The notes: generated by a model from the sequence alone, not told the origin. A DNA stretch of 64,000 nucleotides from Portunus trituberculatus (GCF_017591435.1 NC_059303.1:2877860-2941859), one strand, 5' to 3'. Numbered from the stretch's first letter, positions 25,007 through 36,280 are shown. Made by a program: numbers and translations.

Positions 25007-25310
25007 TGGAGGTCTTGGAAGAATGGCAAGGAGTAGTGATGGGAGGAAAGAGAGTCTGCATGTAGAAGAAAGAAGATGAGATGGATGAATGCAATAAACG
25101 GAATACTGTGGAAGAAAGAAGCAGGAACAAGGAAAGATAACTAAATACTCATGTATATAAAAAGAGAGAGAGAGAGGTACTGGAGGCATGGTAAGGAGAA
25201 ATGACAGGAGTAAAGGGAGGCTGGATATAAAAGAAAGAACAGATGGATAAATGCAATAAAGAGAATAATGTGGAAGAAAAACGGGATACAGTACAAGGAA
25301 GGAAACTACT
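25007..25310 (+). repeat. diverged tandem duplication, period about 162-174 bp
   Basis: A TGGAGG..TGG.AAGGA start (25,007; 25,181), GATGGAT(G/A)AATGCAATAAA (from about 25,081; 25,243) and TGTGGAAGAAA words recur in order. An (AG)n stub separates the copies. Confidence 0.7.
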
Positions 25311-26294
25311 TTTATATAAGAGAAAGTAAGAAGAAGAGTTTGAAAGTGATAAGAGAAAGAGAAAATTAGAAGTGCAATATAAAAAAAAATCAAGAAGTAT
25401 TTTCAACACAAGATTACAAAGGATTTCGATCATTAAAACGCACTTAAATCCTACGCTGTTTGGTTAGACTTCATTACTCGATGCTAACTATATCATAAAT
25501 ACAGAACTACAACACTATAATATAAATAAGGTGGAAGTATGGCGAGGAAACTGAGAAAGGTGTAACAGAGAGACAGAAAGCGAAATAGAGAAGCAAAATA
25601 TGAAAAGAGATAAAGAGGCAAAAGATGAAGGAGCGAGAAACAGGATAGATCATAATTCCTAAATATTTCCTCGTCTTATCTCTTGACATTCAACAGGCTG
25701 CAGTGGAAGTCAAAGGAGATTTTTTCAAGGATGCTTTTATGATTCCAGCGAGCAATTAACAAGAATCTTTGAGCCGCAATAGAAGAAAGCAACAACACTG
25801 ACCATAAGAAGAAGCAAAGATATTTCCTTGGCCTTTAGAAAAAAAAATAGACGATGAGAAAATAAAGCGTTAATTAATACGAATCATGGAAAGAAAAAAA
25901 TGAAATGGAGTTGATAAAGAAACAAGAAACAAGAGAAATAGACAAAAAAAAAAAAAGAAAAGTATGTACGGTAATGGATGAAAGGGAATTTTTCGGGGTA
26001 TGGGTAAAGAAAGGCGGACGCAGAAGGGGGTATTTGGGGGCAGGGTGAGGGCGTGGGAGGGTGCCCGGGGAACGCGTGGGGGCCATTCATCAGGCGGAGA
26101 GAGGCCGCGGTCAACCCTGGATTGTTTTGATACGAGCGTCCATCACGGCGCCGCTGCTAATTACGACTGACCCTCCACACACCCTGCACAATTTCCTCTC
26201 TGATTCAGGTTTTTCTCTCTCGCCCCCACCACACTTCGCTCGGACGATGACGAAGGCGGTGGTGGTGGTGGTGGGAGATTGGTTGGCATGGGTT

Positions 26295-26298
<4 letters not shown>
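25311..26298. other. A-rich then GC-rich unique sequence, no gene seen
   Basis: 26,090-26,230 is a complex unique segment containing GCCGCTGCTAATTAC, also found at about 39,983. Otherwise nothing gene-like. Confidence 0.5.

Positions 26299-26331
<33 letters not shown>
26299..26331 (+). repeat. (GT)n microsatellite
   Basis: About 33 bp of GT followed by GGGT units. Confidence 0.95.
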
Positions 26332-26340
<9 letters not shown>

Positions 26341-26502
26341 GGTTTTTTGTGTTTGAATTTTGTGATTTGTTTTGTTTTTGTTTTTGTTTTGAGTGTTTTA
26401 TTTGTTTTTATTGTTTTCTGTATTTGTTATTGTTGTTCTTGTCGTATCCCAGCTGTGACTATTTTTGTTTTTGCTATTCTTAGGTTGTTTTTGTTAGTTG
26501 TT

Positions 26503-26640
26503 CAGTTGTTGTTGTTGTTGTTGTAATTATTATTGAGGTTACTTTGTTGCTGTTGTCGTTGTTGATGTTATTTGTGGTAGTGGTAGTGGTAGTGGTATGG
26601 ATGGTGGTAGTAGTATTGGTGGTGATGGTGGTGGTGGTGA
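26503..26640 (+). repeat. (GTT)n and degenerate (GGT)n
   Basis: GTT run at 26,503-26,522, then GGTAGT/GGTGAT units at 26,575-26,640. Confidence 0.9.
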
Positions 26641-26732
26641 AAAATGGTGACGAAAAATCTTTGAAAGAATCATAGTCAAGAACAAAATAAAAACTAATGC
26701 ACATATTACACAAAAGAATAAAAATCACCACT

Positions 26733-26790
<58 letters not shown>
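26733..26790 (+). repeat. (AAC)n microsatellite
   Basis: About 58 bp of ACA/CAA trinucleotide. Confidence 0.97.
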
Positions 26791-26791
<1 letters not shown>

Positions 26792-26888
26792 CAGTATTAA
26801 CAAAAACAAAACACACCGAAAACAAAACAAACCACCACAAAAAAAGGAGTCAAGAACACACAGGCGACGAAAACCAACAGCTAGACTT

Positions 26889-26890
<2 letters not shown>

Positions 26891-26943
<53 letters not shown>
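26891..26943 (+). repeat. (AG)n microsatellite
   Basis: About 53 bp of AG. Confidence 0.98.
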
Positions 26944-26949
<6 letters not shown>

Positions 26950-27122
26950 GGGGTGCCTGAGGAATACAAGAGGCCCGGAGCAGCGTAAGCATTGTGAGGG
27001 AGAGAAAGAAAGGGAGGGAATCTGGTGCTGAGTGAGGCAGGTAACCAACACAGCATCATAGATCAGAGGAAGGTCTGAGCTCAACTCCCGCACGTCCTGA
27101 TATCAGCATCCATCACCCACGT

Positions 27123-27170
27123 CTCCTCCTCCTCCTCCTCCTCCTCCTCCTCCTCCTCCTCCTCCTCCTC
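27123..27170 (+). repeat. (CTC)n microsatellite
   Basis: About 48 bp of CTC. Confidence 0.97.
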
Positions 27171-27240
27171 TTCCTCCAACTCGTCCTCCTCTTTCTTCTT
27201 ATATTTCTTAGCTTCCTCCATCTCTTCCTCAATAGCAAAA

Positions 27241-27400
<160 letters not shown>

Positions 27401-27474
27401 AAGGAGAATAAGCATAGGAGCAGGACAATAAATAACTTGCCTCTTTCCACCATAAACTCTTGAAAATGAACTTC

Positions 27475-27476
<2 letters not shown>

Positions 27477-27530
<54 letters not shown>
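27477..27530 (+). repeat. (AG)n microsatellite
   Basis: About 54 bp of AG. With the (CT)n tract at 27,244 it forms an inverted pair. Confidence 0.98.
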
Positions 27531-27534
<4 letters not shown>

Positions 27535-27900
27535 CTTACAGCATTTCCTTTTCTAATTAAACCGATAAAAGAAACATTCGCGTTGATTTTCCCACAAAAG
27601 CAAACACGCACATAAAATAGGAAAGTAAAATTCATTGAACAATAAAAGTTTGAGCATTTTCACATTTTTTCCTTAAAACTGAAAAAAAAATCTATATAAA
27701 AAGTTTTATTTGTTTCACTGTAGTAAAATAAATAAGAAATCATATATAATAAGAAACAGGTTAGAAAAAAAAACAGGCTCAAGAATAAGAAAACAACAAA
27801 AACAACAACAACAACAACAGAAAAAAAATATATAATTCAACCATCAACTTTCCCAGTATTAAGAATAGAAAAAGAAAAAGGAAAAAAAAGGCGCCTTCCT
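27531..27900. other. AT-rich sequence, no gene seen
   Basis: A-rich unique sequence with a short (ACA)n run near 27,795-27,820. Confidence 0.55.
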
Positions 27901-27903
27901 TGT

Positions 27904-28096
27904 CCCAATCAATATTGCTGGCTTCCCTCCCATAGTGCACTAACCACACGTCTTGCTCACCATCAATTATAGAACTGTCGGGTAATTTACAAGCTTCCAG
28001 GCGTGTCCAATTAATACTCGCTAATTTTATGCAGGATATAAAAAAAGGACGACGAGGAAAAAAAAAAAAAAAGACTCAAGCTGATCCGAAAACGGT
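27904..28096 (+). promoter_or_regulatory. candidate TATA promoter with first-exon donor
   Basis: CCAATCA near 27,905, CAATTAAT near 28,009, TATAAAAA at 28,037-28,044, and a consensus donor CG|GTAAGT (GT at 28,095-28,096) follow one another in unique sequence. The spacing would allow a first exon of about 30 nt. This is motif-based inference. Confidence 0.22.
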
Positions 28097-28399
28097 AAGT
28101 TGAGCGCAGTAATTTTAATATTCAAAGCTTAAACATGGCTGGGAATTAATTATGTATAAGTGGTATATATTATTACTCTCAGAAGGGAAGGAATGGGAGG
28201 GAATTAAATATGTGAAAAGGATCATAAACATAGGATGAAACAGTGAGAGAGAGAGGGAGTGGGAGAGAGAGGCGGAGGGAGAGGGAGAAAAGCTGTACTC
28301 TCATCCCCTTCTATAGTCCTCCTCTAACCTCTTCCTTGTATCACCTTCGCTCGTCTCACCTCAATTATCTTATTTACCTCCTCTGTGAAGGTGCTTTTC

Positions 28400-29060
28400 G
28401 GTGCTCAGACCCCCGCGATGACCACACGCCGCCACACACATTCACGGTCGCCCTAGCATAAACAGTGACCCCGCCGCTCCGTCTCCCCCACGGGAAGTAA
28501 CATTGCATATCGCTACCTAACTTTTTCCCCTCCCAAATAGCACAAATCCGGTCTCATATAGCCCTGTTTGCCGTCCTAACTGTAAGCTGCCGCCATAACG
28601 TTGGCTTTGTGGAAGGTGCGTAACATTCGGAGCTTCCAGAGATATCATTTTACGAATCCCAGTCTTAAATAAGGTTCTGTCAAGCAAGATGGCGGGCGAG
28701 GGTCATTCATCAGATGCAGCCGTGTCCGAATACACCGCGCGACCTTGACTTCCGCTCGGCTCACACGCACACTATTCATCCACACACACTAACCAACGTC
28801 GCGGAACACAACGCAAACTATACTAACTACACACAAGTACCAAAAGCAATGCGTATATATCTAAATCACACGAGAAAAGCCACGGTAGGAAGGAAAACTT
28901 CACCGTCGCATTCGGACCGCTTTGATTGACTGACAATTATCCGGCCTAATAACCTTAATATTTGGTTGACGGTTTGCAGCGGCGTTTTGATTGGCCGCCG
29001 GTCACCAGGATATCAGCAACTACTGCGAAATACGTTCCGACATTCCCCGGACTAAGCAGG
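28400..29060. other. CpG-rich unique block
   Basis: 660 bp of complex sequence richer in CpG than its surroundings. It contains a YY1-like AAGATGGCGGG at 28,686-28,696, whose ATG opens only a 19-codon frame, and an inverted CCAAT (GATTGG) near 28,989. A promoter or enhancer is possible; no gene is seen. Confidence 0.3.
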
Positions 29061-29390
29061 AGGGGCGGCAAGCGGTGAGACTGGGCGGGAGGAGGTGAGA
29101 TGGAGCGGGAGGGGATGGAGTATGAAAGGGAGCGGTGCGGGAGGACAGGAAGAGAGTAAGGGAGAGAAGAGTGGGGAGGAGGAGTAAGAGGATTGAATAG
29201 GAGTGGGAAGGGTTTCAGTAAGGAAGAAAAGGAGGAGGATCTTGAGGAATTGGAGAGGAGGAGGAGTTACAAGGGCGAGAGAGAGTGGAGACATAAGGCC
29301 TTCCCACTGTGCCACCTGGTGAGACTGACGAAGAGCTGACTACTGACGAAGGGTTGACGGTGGATTTTCCTGATAGCGCTGACGGGACCT

Positions 29391-29391
<1 letters not shown>

Positions 29392-29458
<67 letters not shown>
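29392..29458 (+). repeat. (GT)n microsatellite
   Basis: About 67 bp of clean GT. Confidence 0.98.
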
Positions 29459-29460
<2 letters not shown>

Positions 29461-29529
29461 TAATGTACTACACGTATTACAAAAAGATACACGTGCTTAC
29501 TGGTTATTTATTTTCCTTTTTTTTTCCAG

Positions 29530-29617
29530 GGAGGCGTGTTGGATAGGAGAGGAAATTACGGGGTGGTTTAAAGAAGAGAAAAATAAAGAAATACTTGCAT
29601 TGTACCCAGCGCGTTAA
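29530..29617 (+). other. candidate 3'-terminal coding exon
   Basis: A pyrimidine tract ending TTTTTTTTCCAG (to 29,529) is followed by an open frame of 28-29 codons (REACWIGEEITGWFKEEK start) closed by TAA at 29,615-29,617. Composition is protein-like, unlike the surrounding repeats, and an AATAAA word lies inside. No homology recognised. Confidence 0.22.
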
Positions 29618-29737
29618 ACAAATTGTTCGCGGCTCATTCTTGCAACAAAAATTTTATAGTACTCAACACCAGCAATATAAATTCAAGTTAAAATGGCAGA
29701 AGCAGCACCGCTATAGTAGTATGCTGTGGTGATGGTG

Positions 29738-30190
<453 letters not shown>

Positions 30191-31638
30191 CATGAGCAAC
30201 AACAATAATAATAAAACAACAGTGACAAGAAGAACAAGAAATATCAATAATGAATAAAACAAAATAATAAAAAAAATCTCCCTTTTAGCGCCAAAACTGT
30301 TCACAAATTCCTGACAAACGTTTCTGCACAAAGCCGCCCAAACGTTCCCTTGACGCGGCTCACCCTTGACACGGCCAGGGCGGGAGATGCGAGGGTTTCC
30401 CTCCCACCTGGTATCAGTAACAGGGCGCGGCGCGGCGCGGTGGCTGTCAAAGAGGTTATGAAAAGCGTGCCATTATTATTTATTTAACTACCAAAAATAT
30501 GACTGCGATTTTAGTTTATCTGCCATATTTTTCAATGCTCAATATTTACAGTTAAGCTCACCTCCTTGTTTTGAAACACGCCCGGGACCTGATAATACTA
30601 GCCGGTAAAATATCCTGCTAAAACTATATTCCTGATCACAGCTTTGCCTAAAATACTTACGAACTCATAATATACGGTTGAAAAATATATTTTCTTTGTC
30701 GTGAAATTTATATCTTCATCAGTTTCCCAAGCATGTGTTCCCGAGCGTTATGTTACTCGCCCGAACCTTCTTCTTGGCGCCTTGGACAGACATTAAGTAG
30801 TTCCTCCCTCACTCGGTTCATATATAAAGTGTGAGGCCTAAAGTGGAGAGTGTTAGGGCAGATTACAATGCTTAAGGAAGAGCCTGCAGGTGCTTAGCTT
30901 AGCGGAATAACCTCCCCGCCTGACGAACACTGACATCCAGCATGATGCATGGCGGTGTGTTTAGATCACAGCGCTTCACTCACTCTGCATGGCTTCATCG
31001 CCGCGCGTGAGGATGCTTCCCTGATTTACTTTTATTATTTTTAGCTTGATTATTTTCTTATGAAGGGAAATGCTAAAGGGAATATTGGTAAGGGGGATAT
31101 TACGTCCTGATCGGCCGCTCACTTTTGGTTTTATTATTTAGTTTATCATGTATATATATTTTTTATAGTGAATGAGTTGTCTACATAATATTTGCTAAGG
31201 GGACTTTTACGTCAGGATGGACACATGATTTTGTTGTATTATTATTGATTTCATTACCATGATTTTTTATGATGGAGGAGTGTCTGCATTATGTAATATG
31301 TGAAGGGAAGTATCAAGAGCCTTTTTAGGAATTGCTTACTTTATATTTAAGAGAAAGTTACTCAAATTTTAGTTTTCTGGTCGATTTTCAATTTTCTGAA
31401 CACAAAGAGTGGATATTCACAATAAATATTCTATACATATACGTATTTACGTATCTACTAACTTGTCTACACATTCATTTAGACATTTATTAATTTACGT
31501 ATTTTTTACTACTTTGCATTTGTTCCATACTATCACTTGGTTTGGATTTCCGTACGTTGATTTGATAGTAGTAATAACAATGCCCTGTTTGCTATGGTGA
31601 GTGTTTCCGTGACTGTACAGGCGAAGGGGCAGCAGTTG
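30191..31638. other. unique sequence, no gene seen
   Basis: 30,283-30,460 is GC-rich, with an E2F-like TTTTAGCGCCAAAA and a (GCGCG) cluster near 30,425. The rest is AT-moderate unique DNA. A 63-residue frame at 31,409 has no recognisable homology. Confidence 0.45.
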
Positions 31639-31646
31639 TTCTAGGG
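31639..31646. repeat. left target-site duplication of hAT-like element
   Basis: TTCTAGGG, identical to 35,766-35,773. Confidence 0.85.
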
Positions 31647-32744
31647 CAGGGGTTCTCATCCTTTCTATCGTTTAGAACCTCCTGAGTTATAAGACCATCT
31701 ACCAGTACCCCTAGTATTATCACATGGAACATGGAACTCAACATGCAATGGTACTGCAAAGAATTTTATTAGATCAGCCATTTAAGTACCCCTGGAAATC
31801 TTCTTATGAATCCCCTGTGGTTTCGCGCTGTCAGGATGGCCACTGTCCATGAGCTAACATCATTAGGTCTCTATGACGCTGAAGACGTCTATGCAGAACG
31901 GTTTGGTTGGCAATAGACAATCTCATTATCAGACTTTGATTTCTAAGTTATGAAAATAAACTCATTTACGGGGCTTCATATGTTCATGGTGTCTTGTAGT
32001 CTACTTACTAACCTAGTAGGAAAGAAAATATACTAACTTCGAGTTATCAATTGAGGAAGAAGTAATCTTTGTCCCAGGAATAGAGCAAGATGGTATATAA
32101 AAAAACACAATGCATAGTTATAACCTAACTCTACTATTATAACTATTTTTGTCGTAGATACATGTTTAGAAATACTTTACCTATTTTGATATCTCCTTAT
32201 GTGACAAAAGAATATCCAAAAATATACGATATGCAGTTGACCATCTTTTCTGTGAAATATTACGATATCTGTTGAATCTGGCAACTTCAACGGGAGTTTG
32301 GGTCCTCTCCTAGTGTTTCCTTGTGAGTGAAACATTGATATTTACACGTCATTGTGATCAGGAAATAAAGAAAACTAAGTTTGCTTTTTCTAAGAGCATG
32401 AAATAGAAAAATTTATGTTTACAAGTGGCAGTTTATGTATAAGACAAGCAAACCTGTGTGCACTCATCCACTCTATCCAGAAGCTTAACTAATTTTCAAA
32501 AGTTCCCCAATAGCTACACAACTACCATTGGTCTACTGTTTCTGTCCAGTCACCCACAAACACGTACACATTCACGGCAGCAACATGCAAAGTACACTAA
32601 ATACTCCGGAGCAAAGCTGCCTCACCTTGTTTCATTAATCAGCTAACTCTTGCACACTTTCACACCAAAGCTATTTTTCATTTACCATCGACGATTTTAT
32701 ATTCGAATCAAAATTAAAACGACGATTGAGAACTTTCGGCCTAA

Positions 32745-32850
32745 AGATGTTTGAGGGCCGTGACGGCCTTGGGCGCCGCACGGGGGAAGGAGGTGGCCGT
32801 CGGGTCCGGCCTGGGGCCCAAGGCAGGAACTGGCTGCAGGTCCTGCTTTT
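32745..32850. other. GC-rich segment inside the hAT-like element
   Basis: About 100 bp of markedly higher GC than the rest of the element, leading into the tandem duplication. No homology recognised. Confidence 0.4.
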
Positions 32851-32865
32851 CCTTGGTGGCCTCAA

Positions 32866-33330
32866 GCTTCACTACTAGTCGTCCACTTGCAGCGCATCAC
32901 ACTAGGCAAGGGTCGCCATAAGCAAGAGATCAATGTCTACCACTCACCGGATGGTGCCGTGAGGGGCCCTAAAGGGGTGATAAGGGCTCCTTGCATAGAA
33001 TATGATGGTGAGTGGTGTGTACGGGACCTCTGCTTATAATGACACCGGGCTGAACAACTCGCCATGAACGAGGGCACGCTGTGCGCCATGAGCCAGGCAC
33101 TGACAGTACCAGTGGTCCTTTACGTTAGGTTAGGTTAGGTTAGGTTAGGTAAAAAAGGACTCATTTCATGACAGTGTTTGGGGAGTGGTGTGTGGCGGGT
33201 CATTGCTCATGGCGACCTGTGTGAGGCATTGCAAGGTTGCATCGTCACTGCTCTCATAACCACGGGACTGGGGTTGACCCTTTCTGGGTAAAAGTTTCGT
33301 CCCAGTACCTGTGTAGGTAATAATACTTTG
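32866..33330 (+). repeat. large tandem duplication, copy 1
   Basis: Matches 33,479 onward at an offset of 613 bp. Over 32,975-33,124 the two copies differ at only about six positions. The offset drops to 586 bp after the TTAGG tract, so copy 1 carries 27 extra bases there. A diverged single copy of the 112-bp module follows at about 33,222-33,330. Confidence 0.9.
33125..33149 (+). repeat. interstitial telomere-type (TTAGG)5
   Basis: Five perfect TTAGG units inside copy 1. The paralogous position in copy 2 (about 33,736) reads TTACGGGGTGAAAAGGACT with no such tract, whereas copy 1 reads TTACG, then TTAGG units, then TAAAAAAGGACT. Confidence 0.95.
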
Positions 33331-33455
33331 GATCGTTTCGCCATCGCCATCGCCGCACCGTTAGCCTCGATAAACGGATCGTTATCCTCAACAAACACAT
33401 CTGTACCGTGGACACTGGAATCGCAACCTGTCGTGGAATCCCATTGTTAACGTGG
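33331..33455 (+). repeat. degenerate short-unit array, copy 1
   Basis: CATCGCCATCGCC, GATCGTTATCCTC and CCGTGGACACTGGAATCGCA words resemble the 34,150-34,395 array, so the duplication includes this module. Confidence 0.6.
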
Positions 33456-33478
33456 ACTCATTTTCCTTCGCGGCTTCA

Positions 33479-33812
33479 AGCTCACTGATTGTCGTCAACT
33501 TGCAGCGCCTCACACTAGGCAAGGCGTCGCCTTAAGCAGTCTGCCGTGTCTACCGTCCACCAGATGATGCCGTGAGGGGCCTTTAAGGGGTGATAAGGGC
33601 TCCTTGCATAGAGTCTGGTGGTGAGTGGTGTGTACGGGACCTCTGCTTATAATGACATCGGGCTGAACAACTCGCCATGAACGAGGGCACGCTGTGCGCC
33701 ATGAGCCAGGCACTGACCGTACCAGTGGTCCTTTACGGGGTGAAAAGGACTCACTGACAGTGTTTGGGGAGTGGAGTGTGGCGGGTCATGCTCATGGCTA
33801 CCCGTGTGAGGC
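33479..33812 (+). repeat. large tandem duplication, copy 2
   Basis: Second copy of the 32,866 segment, running into the 112-bp array. Confidence 0.9.
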
Positions 33813-34148
33813 GCAGTAAGGTGGCAGCGTTACTCTCCTCGCACTCACGGGTCTGGGGTGAACTCTTACGGGGTGAAAGGGTTCGCCCCAGTACCTGTGT
33901 AGGCAAGTGAACTTCAATTGCGTCGCAGTGAGGTGGCAGCGCCACTCTCCTCGCACCTAAGGGTGTGGGGTGGACCCTTACGGGGTGAAAGGGTTCATCC
34001 CAGTACCTGTGTAGGCAAGTGGACTTCAATTGCAGCGCAGGAAGGTGGCAGCGTCACTTTACTCGCACTCAAGGGTGTTGGGTGGACCCTTACGGGGTGA
34101 AAGGGTTCGTCCCAGTACCTGTGTAGGCAAGTGGACTTCAATATTGTG
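33813..34148 (+). repeat. 112-bp tandem array, three copies
   Basis: GCAG(T/G)(A/G)AGGTGGCAGCG starts at 33,813, 33,925 and 34,037. Each copy contains CTTACGGGGTGAAAGGGTTC and ends CCCAGTACCTGTGTAGGCAA then GTG(A/G)ACTTCAAT. Period is exactly 112 bp at both steps. The 92-residue minus-strand frame is a repeat translation. Confidence 0.95.
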
Positions 34149-34395
34149 TCTTGAAATCGCATCGTGAGAACTGGAACCGCATCGACATCGTGGAAACCCG
34201 CATCGTTCCCGTGGAAACTGGAATTGCATCTTTATCGTGGAAAGGCATCGTTATTTTGGAAACTCGCATCGCTATCGAGGAAACTGGAATGCCATTGTTA
34301 TCTTGGAAACTCGGAGCGCTATCGAGGAATCTGGAATCAAATCTTATCGTACACACTGTTATCGTGGAAGCTCTCGTGATCGTCGTTCGTTTCGT
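34149..34395 (+). repeat. degenerate array of about 20-bp GCATCGTTATCGTGGAAACT units
   Basis: Roughly ten diverged units of CATCG(T/A)TATCGTGGAAACTGGAA. Overlapping plus-strand frames simply translate the unit. Confidence 0.75.
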
Positions 34396-35123
34396 TATCT
34401 CTGAATTACTTAATTAGTCTTGGTATTATTATTAGCCTCCGTAATAATAGAGATGTTGGTCATTTTTATCTTATCTCTTTTACTGTATTTTTTTTTTTTT
34501 TTCAGGGTATAGTTTAGTGTTCTTCAACCTTTTCTAAGTTCGTGCACCTTTTCGAGAAGCAAGGAGGACTATAAAAGAAATGCATCAATATTCGTAATTT
34601 TCCCCTACTTTAAGACTGAAAATCGATAGATAACATTATTGAATATCTACCTGAAGCTATAGTTTTTCGGTCCTAAACAGTCGCTATATAGTGCGAAATG
34701 TACTATAACAAAATGCCACATCTCAAACACATTAGGCCCGTGTTCCGTCGGAGTGTAATATATTACTATTGTGAATAAATCGTAATACTTTGATTAATAT
34801 CAATAGGAGAGGACCCAAACTGTCACAATTTCAGTGTTCGCAGGTTGGTTTAATTCAGGAGAGAGTCAGTATCGTCTCGCGGTACAGAGTAATCGTCTCT
34901 AAACACTGTATTACGATGTATCTATTGATTTGCCAGGGTTTTACTCCTTCCAGTATTTTTCTGTTCTTATTCTACCATGGTATTTCTTTATAGTTACTTG
35001 AGTTTATACGACTGACATCATAATATAGAGCAAAACATAATTGTCTGGTGTACCAAGATCTTTCATTTCTAGAGACTTAAAGACAGCACGGAACCTTAAC
35101 ACACATTTCACCTCGCTTCTGCA

Positions 35124-35765
35124 CAGGTTAATTCTTCTTCTCAACCTTTTAATGTGATGTACCCTCGAAGTCTTTCAGTATTGATCACGTACCCTTACCC
35201 ACAATGCAGCGTCAGGAAGGGTAACAATAAATGCATGGTTTATTGACTTAGTTTATTAAGTTTAAATTGTGTTATATATGTGGAGCAGACACAATTTTTA
35301 ATTAATATTAGTATGTTTCTATGAGGTAGTGTCGATAGGAACTGGTACCTCACAGGGAGACACTATATGTGACTAACATGCAATGCATTTACCAAAAAGG
35401 AACTATATCAGACAATTTTCGATCATTATGGCAGTGAACTAGTGTTGCTTGCAGCTAGTTGCAACTTGTAACTAGTAACAGTGATAAATAAGTCACTGTG
35501 TGTGTGAATAACACTTAAAATAATAAATCAGAACAAATATTATAGGTTTGCAAGGTTGTGTGGCAACTGTAATCCAAGAGAGCTTTCTTTCAAGTGATAT
35601 AATTCCAAGAGTTTCCTTGTTAACATTGTTAACGTGTCCTGGTTCTAGTGAAGGACACATTGTATACTACAAACAAATTTGCTGCTATTCAAAACTGAAG
35701 CATTTTGAGAAACCTGCCACGTACCCCAAAAATTTCTCTCACGTACCCCAGGTTGAGAACCTCTG
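35124..35765 (+). mobile_element. possible nested hAT MITE
   Basis: CAGGTTAATTCTTCTTCTCA with CAACCTTTTAATGTGATGTA and GTACCC words at the left resembles a hAT terminus with a small insertion. It shares the right terminus at 35,751-35,765. Its left flank (CTTCTGCA) does not match the TTCTAGGG duplication, so the 31,647 boundary is preferred. Confidence 0.4.
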
Positions 35766-35773
35766 TTCTAGGG
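35766..35773. repeat. right target-site duplication of hAT-like element
   Basis: TTCTAGGG, identical to 31,639-31,646. Confidence 0.85.
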
Positions 35774-35845
35774 TCTCGAGAGATTAAATACGGCAGCTTT
35801 GTTTGAAAAATGTTTTTGTTTTCTGAGTAATTGTATGTTGTGCAT

Positions 35846-35938
35846 CACCCAAAGTTTTGTATTTAATGTTTTTTCTCATCATTATCTATATCATTATTAT
35901 CGCTACAATAATTCCAAAAGTAATTATGATGATAATAT

Positions 35939-35996
<58 letters not shown>

Positions 35997-36083
35997 CCCA
36001 AAGTTTTGTATTTAATGTTTTTTCTCATCATTATCTATAACATTATTATCGCTACAATAATTCCAAAAGTAATTATGATGATA
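35846..36083 (+). repeat. 89-bp direct duplication flanking (AAT)n
   Basis: 35,846-35,934 and 35,995-36,083 are nearly identical (one substitution seen: CTATATCATT versus CTATAACATT). An (AAT)n tract lies between them, at 35,937-35,993. Confidence 0.95.
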
Positions 36084-36280
36084 GAAGAAGAAGAAGAAGA
36101 AGAAGAAGCAGAAGCAGCAAAAGCAGCAAAAGCAGCAGAAGCAGAAGCAGAAGCAGAAGAAGAAGAAGAACGAGAAGAACAAGAAGAACAAGAACAAGAG
36201 GAAGAACAAGAAGAACAAGAACAAAAACAAGAACAAGAAAAAGAAGAACAAAAACAAGAAGAACAAGAACAAGGTCAATG
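36084..36280 (+). repeat. (AAG)/(CAG-AAG)/(AACAAG) array
   Basis: GAAGAA passes into GCAGAA/GCAAAA and then GAACAAGAA units. The Glu-rich frame is an artefact. Confidence 0.95.

Larger units (their letters stand above)
31647..35765 (+). mobile_element. 4.1-kb non-autonomous hAT-like element (composite)
   Basis: The left end CAGGGGTTCTCATCC (31,647-31,661) and the complement of the right end, CAGAGGTTCTCAACC (35,751-35,765), agree at 13 of 15 positions. An identical 8-bp TTCTAGGG flanks both, the target-duplication length of hAT elements. CAGGGGTTCTCAACC-type ends with GTACCCC subterminal words (about 31,713, 31,787, 35,721, 35,743) are familiar from hAT MITEs. No frame resembles a hAT transposase, so mobility would need an enzyme in trans. 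The interior carries a 613-bp tandem duplication, a 112-bp array, a TTAGG tract, and further left-end-like sequences at about 34,510 and 35,124, which suggest nested insertions of related elements. Confidence 0.78.

Noticed and set aside
33125..33149. Chromosome end or telomere fusion point
   Set aside because: Only five units, no inverted head-to-head arrangement, and unique or duplicated sequence continues on both sides.
33751..34029. 92-residue minus-strand frame with repeated His/Arg/Pro segments
   Set aside because: It is the 112-bp tandem repeat translated; the frame drifts between copies because 112 is not divisible by three.
33813..34148. CRISPR-like array
   Set aside because: Units are contiguous 112-bp tandem repeats without distinct spacers, in a eukaryotic context.
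34138..34417. Overlapping repeat-protein-like frames (SRKLE, VETG words)
   Set aside because: Translations of the 20-bp degenerate array; open in several frames.
34480..34545. Exon after the strong TTTTTTTTTCAG acceptor
   Set aside because: All three frames after the AG meet a stop within ten codons or so, and the sequence resembles a hAT terminus.
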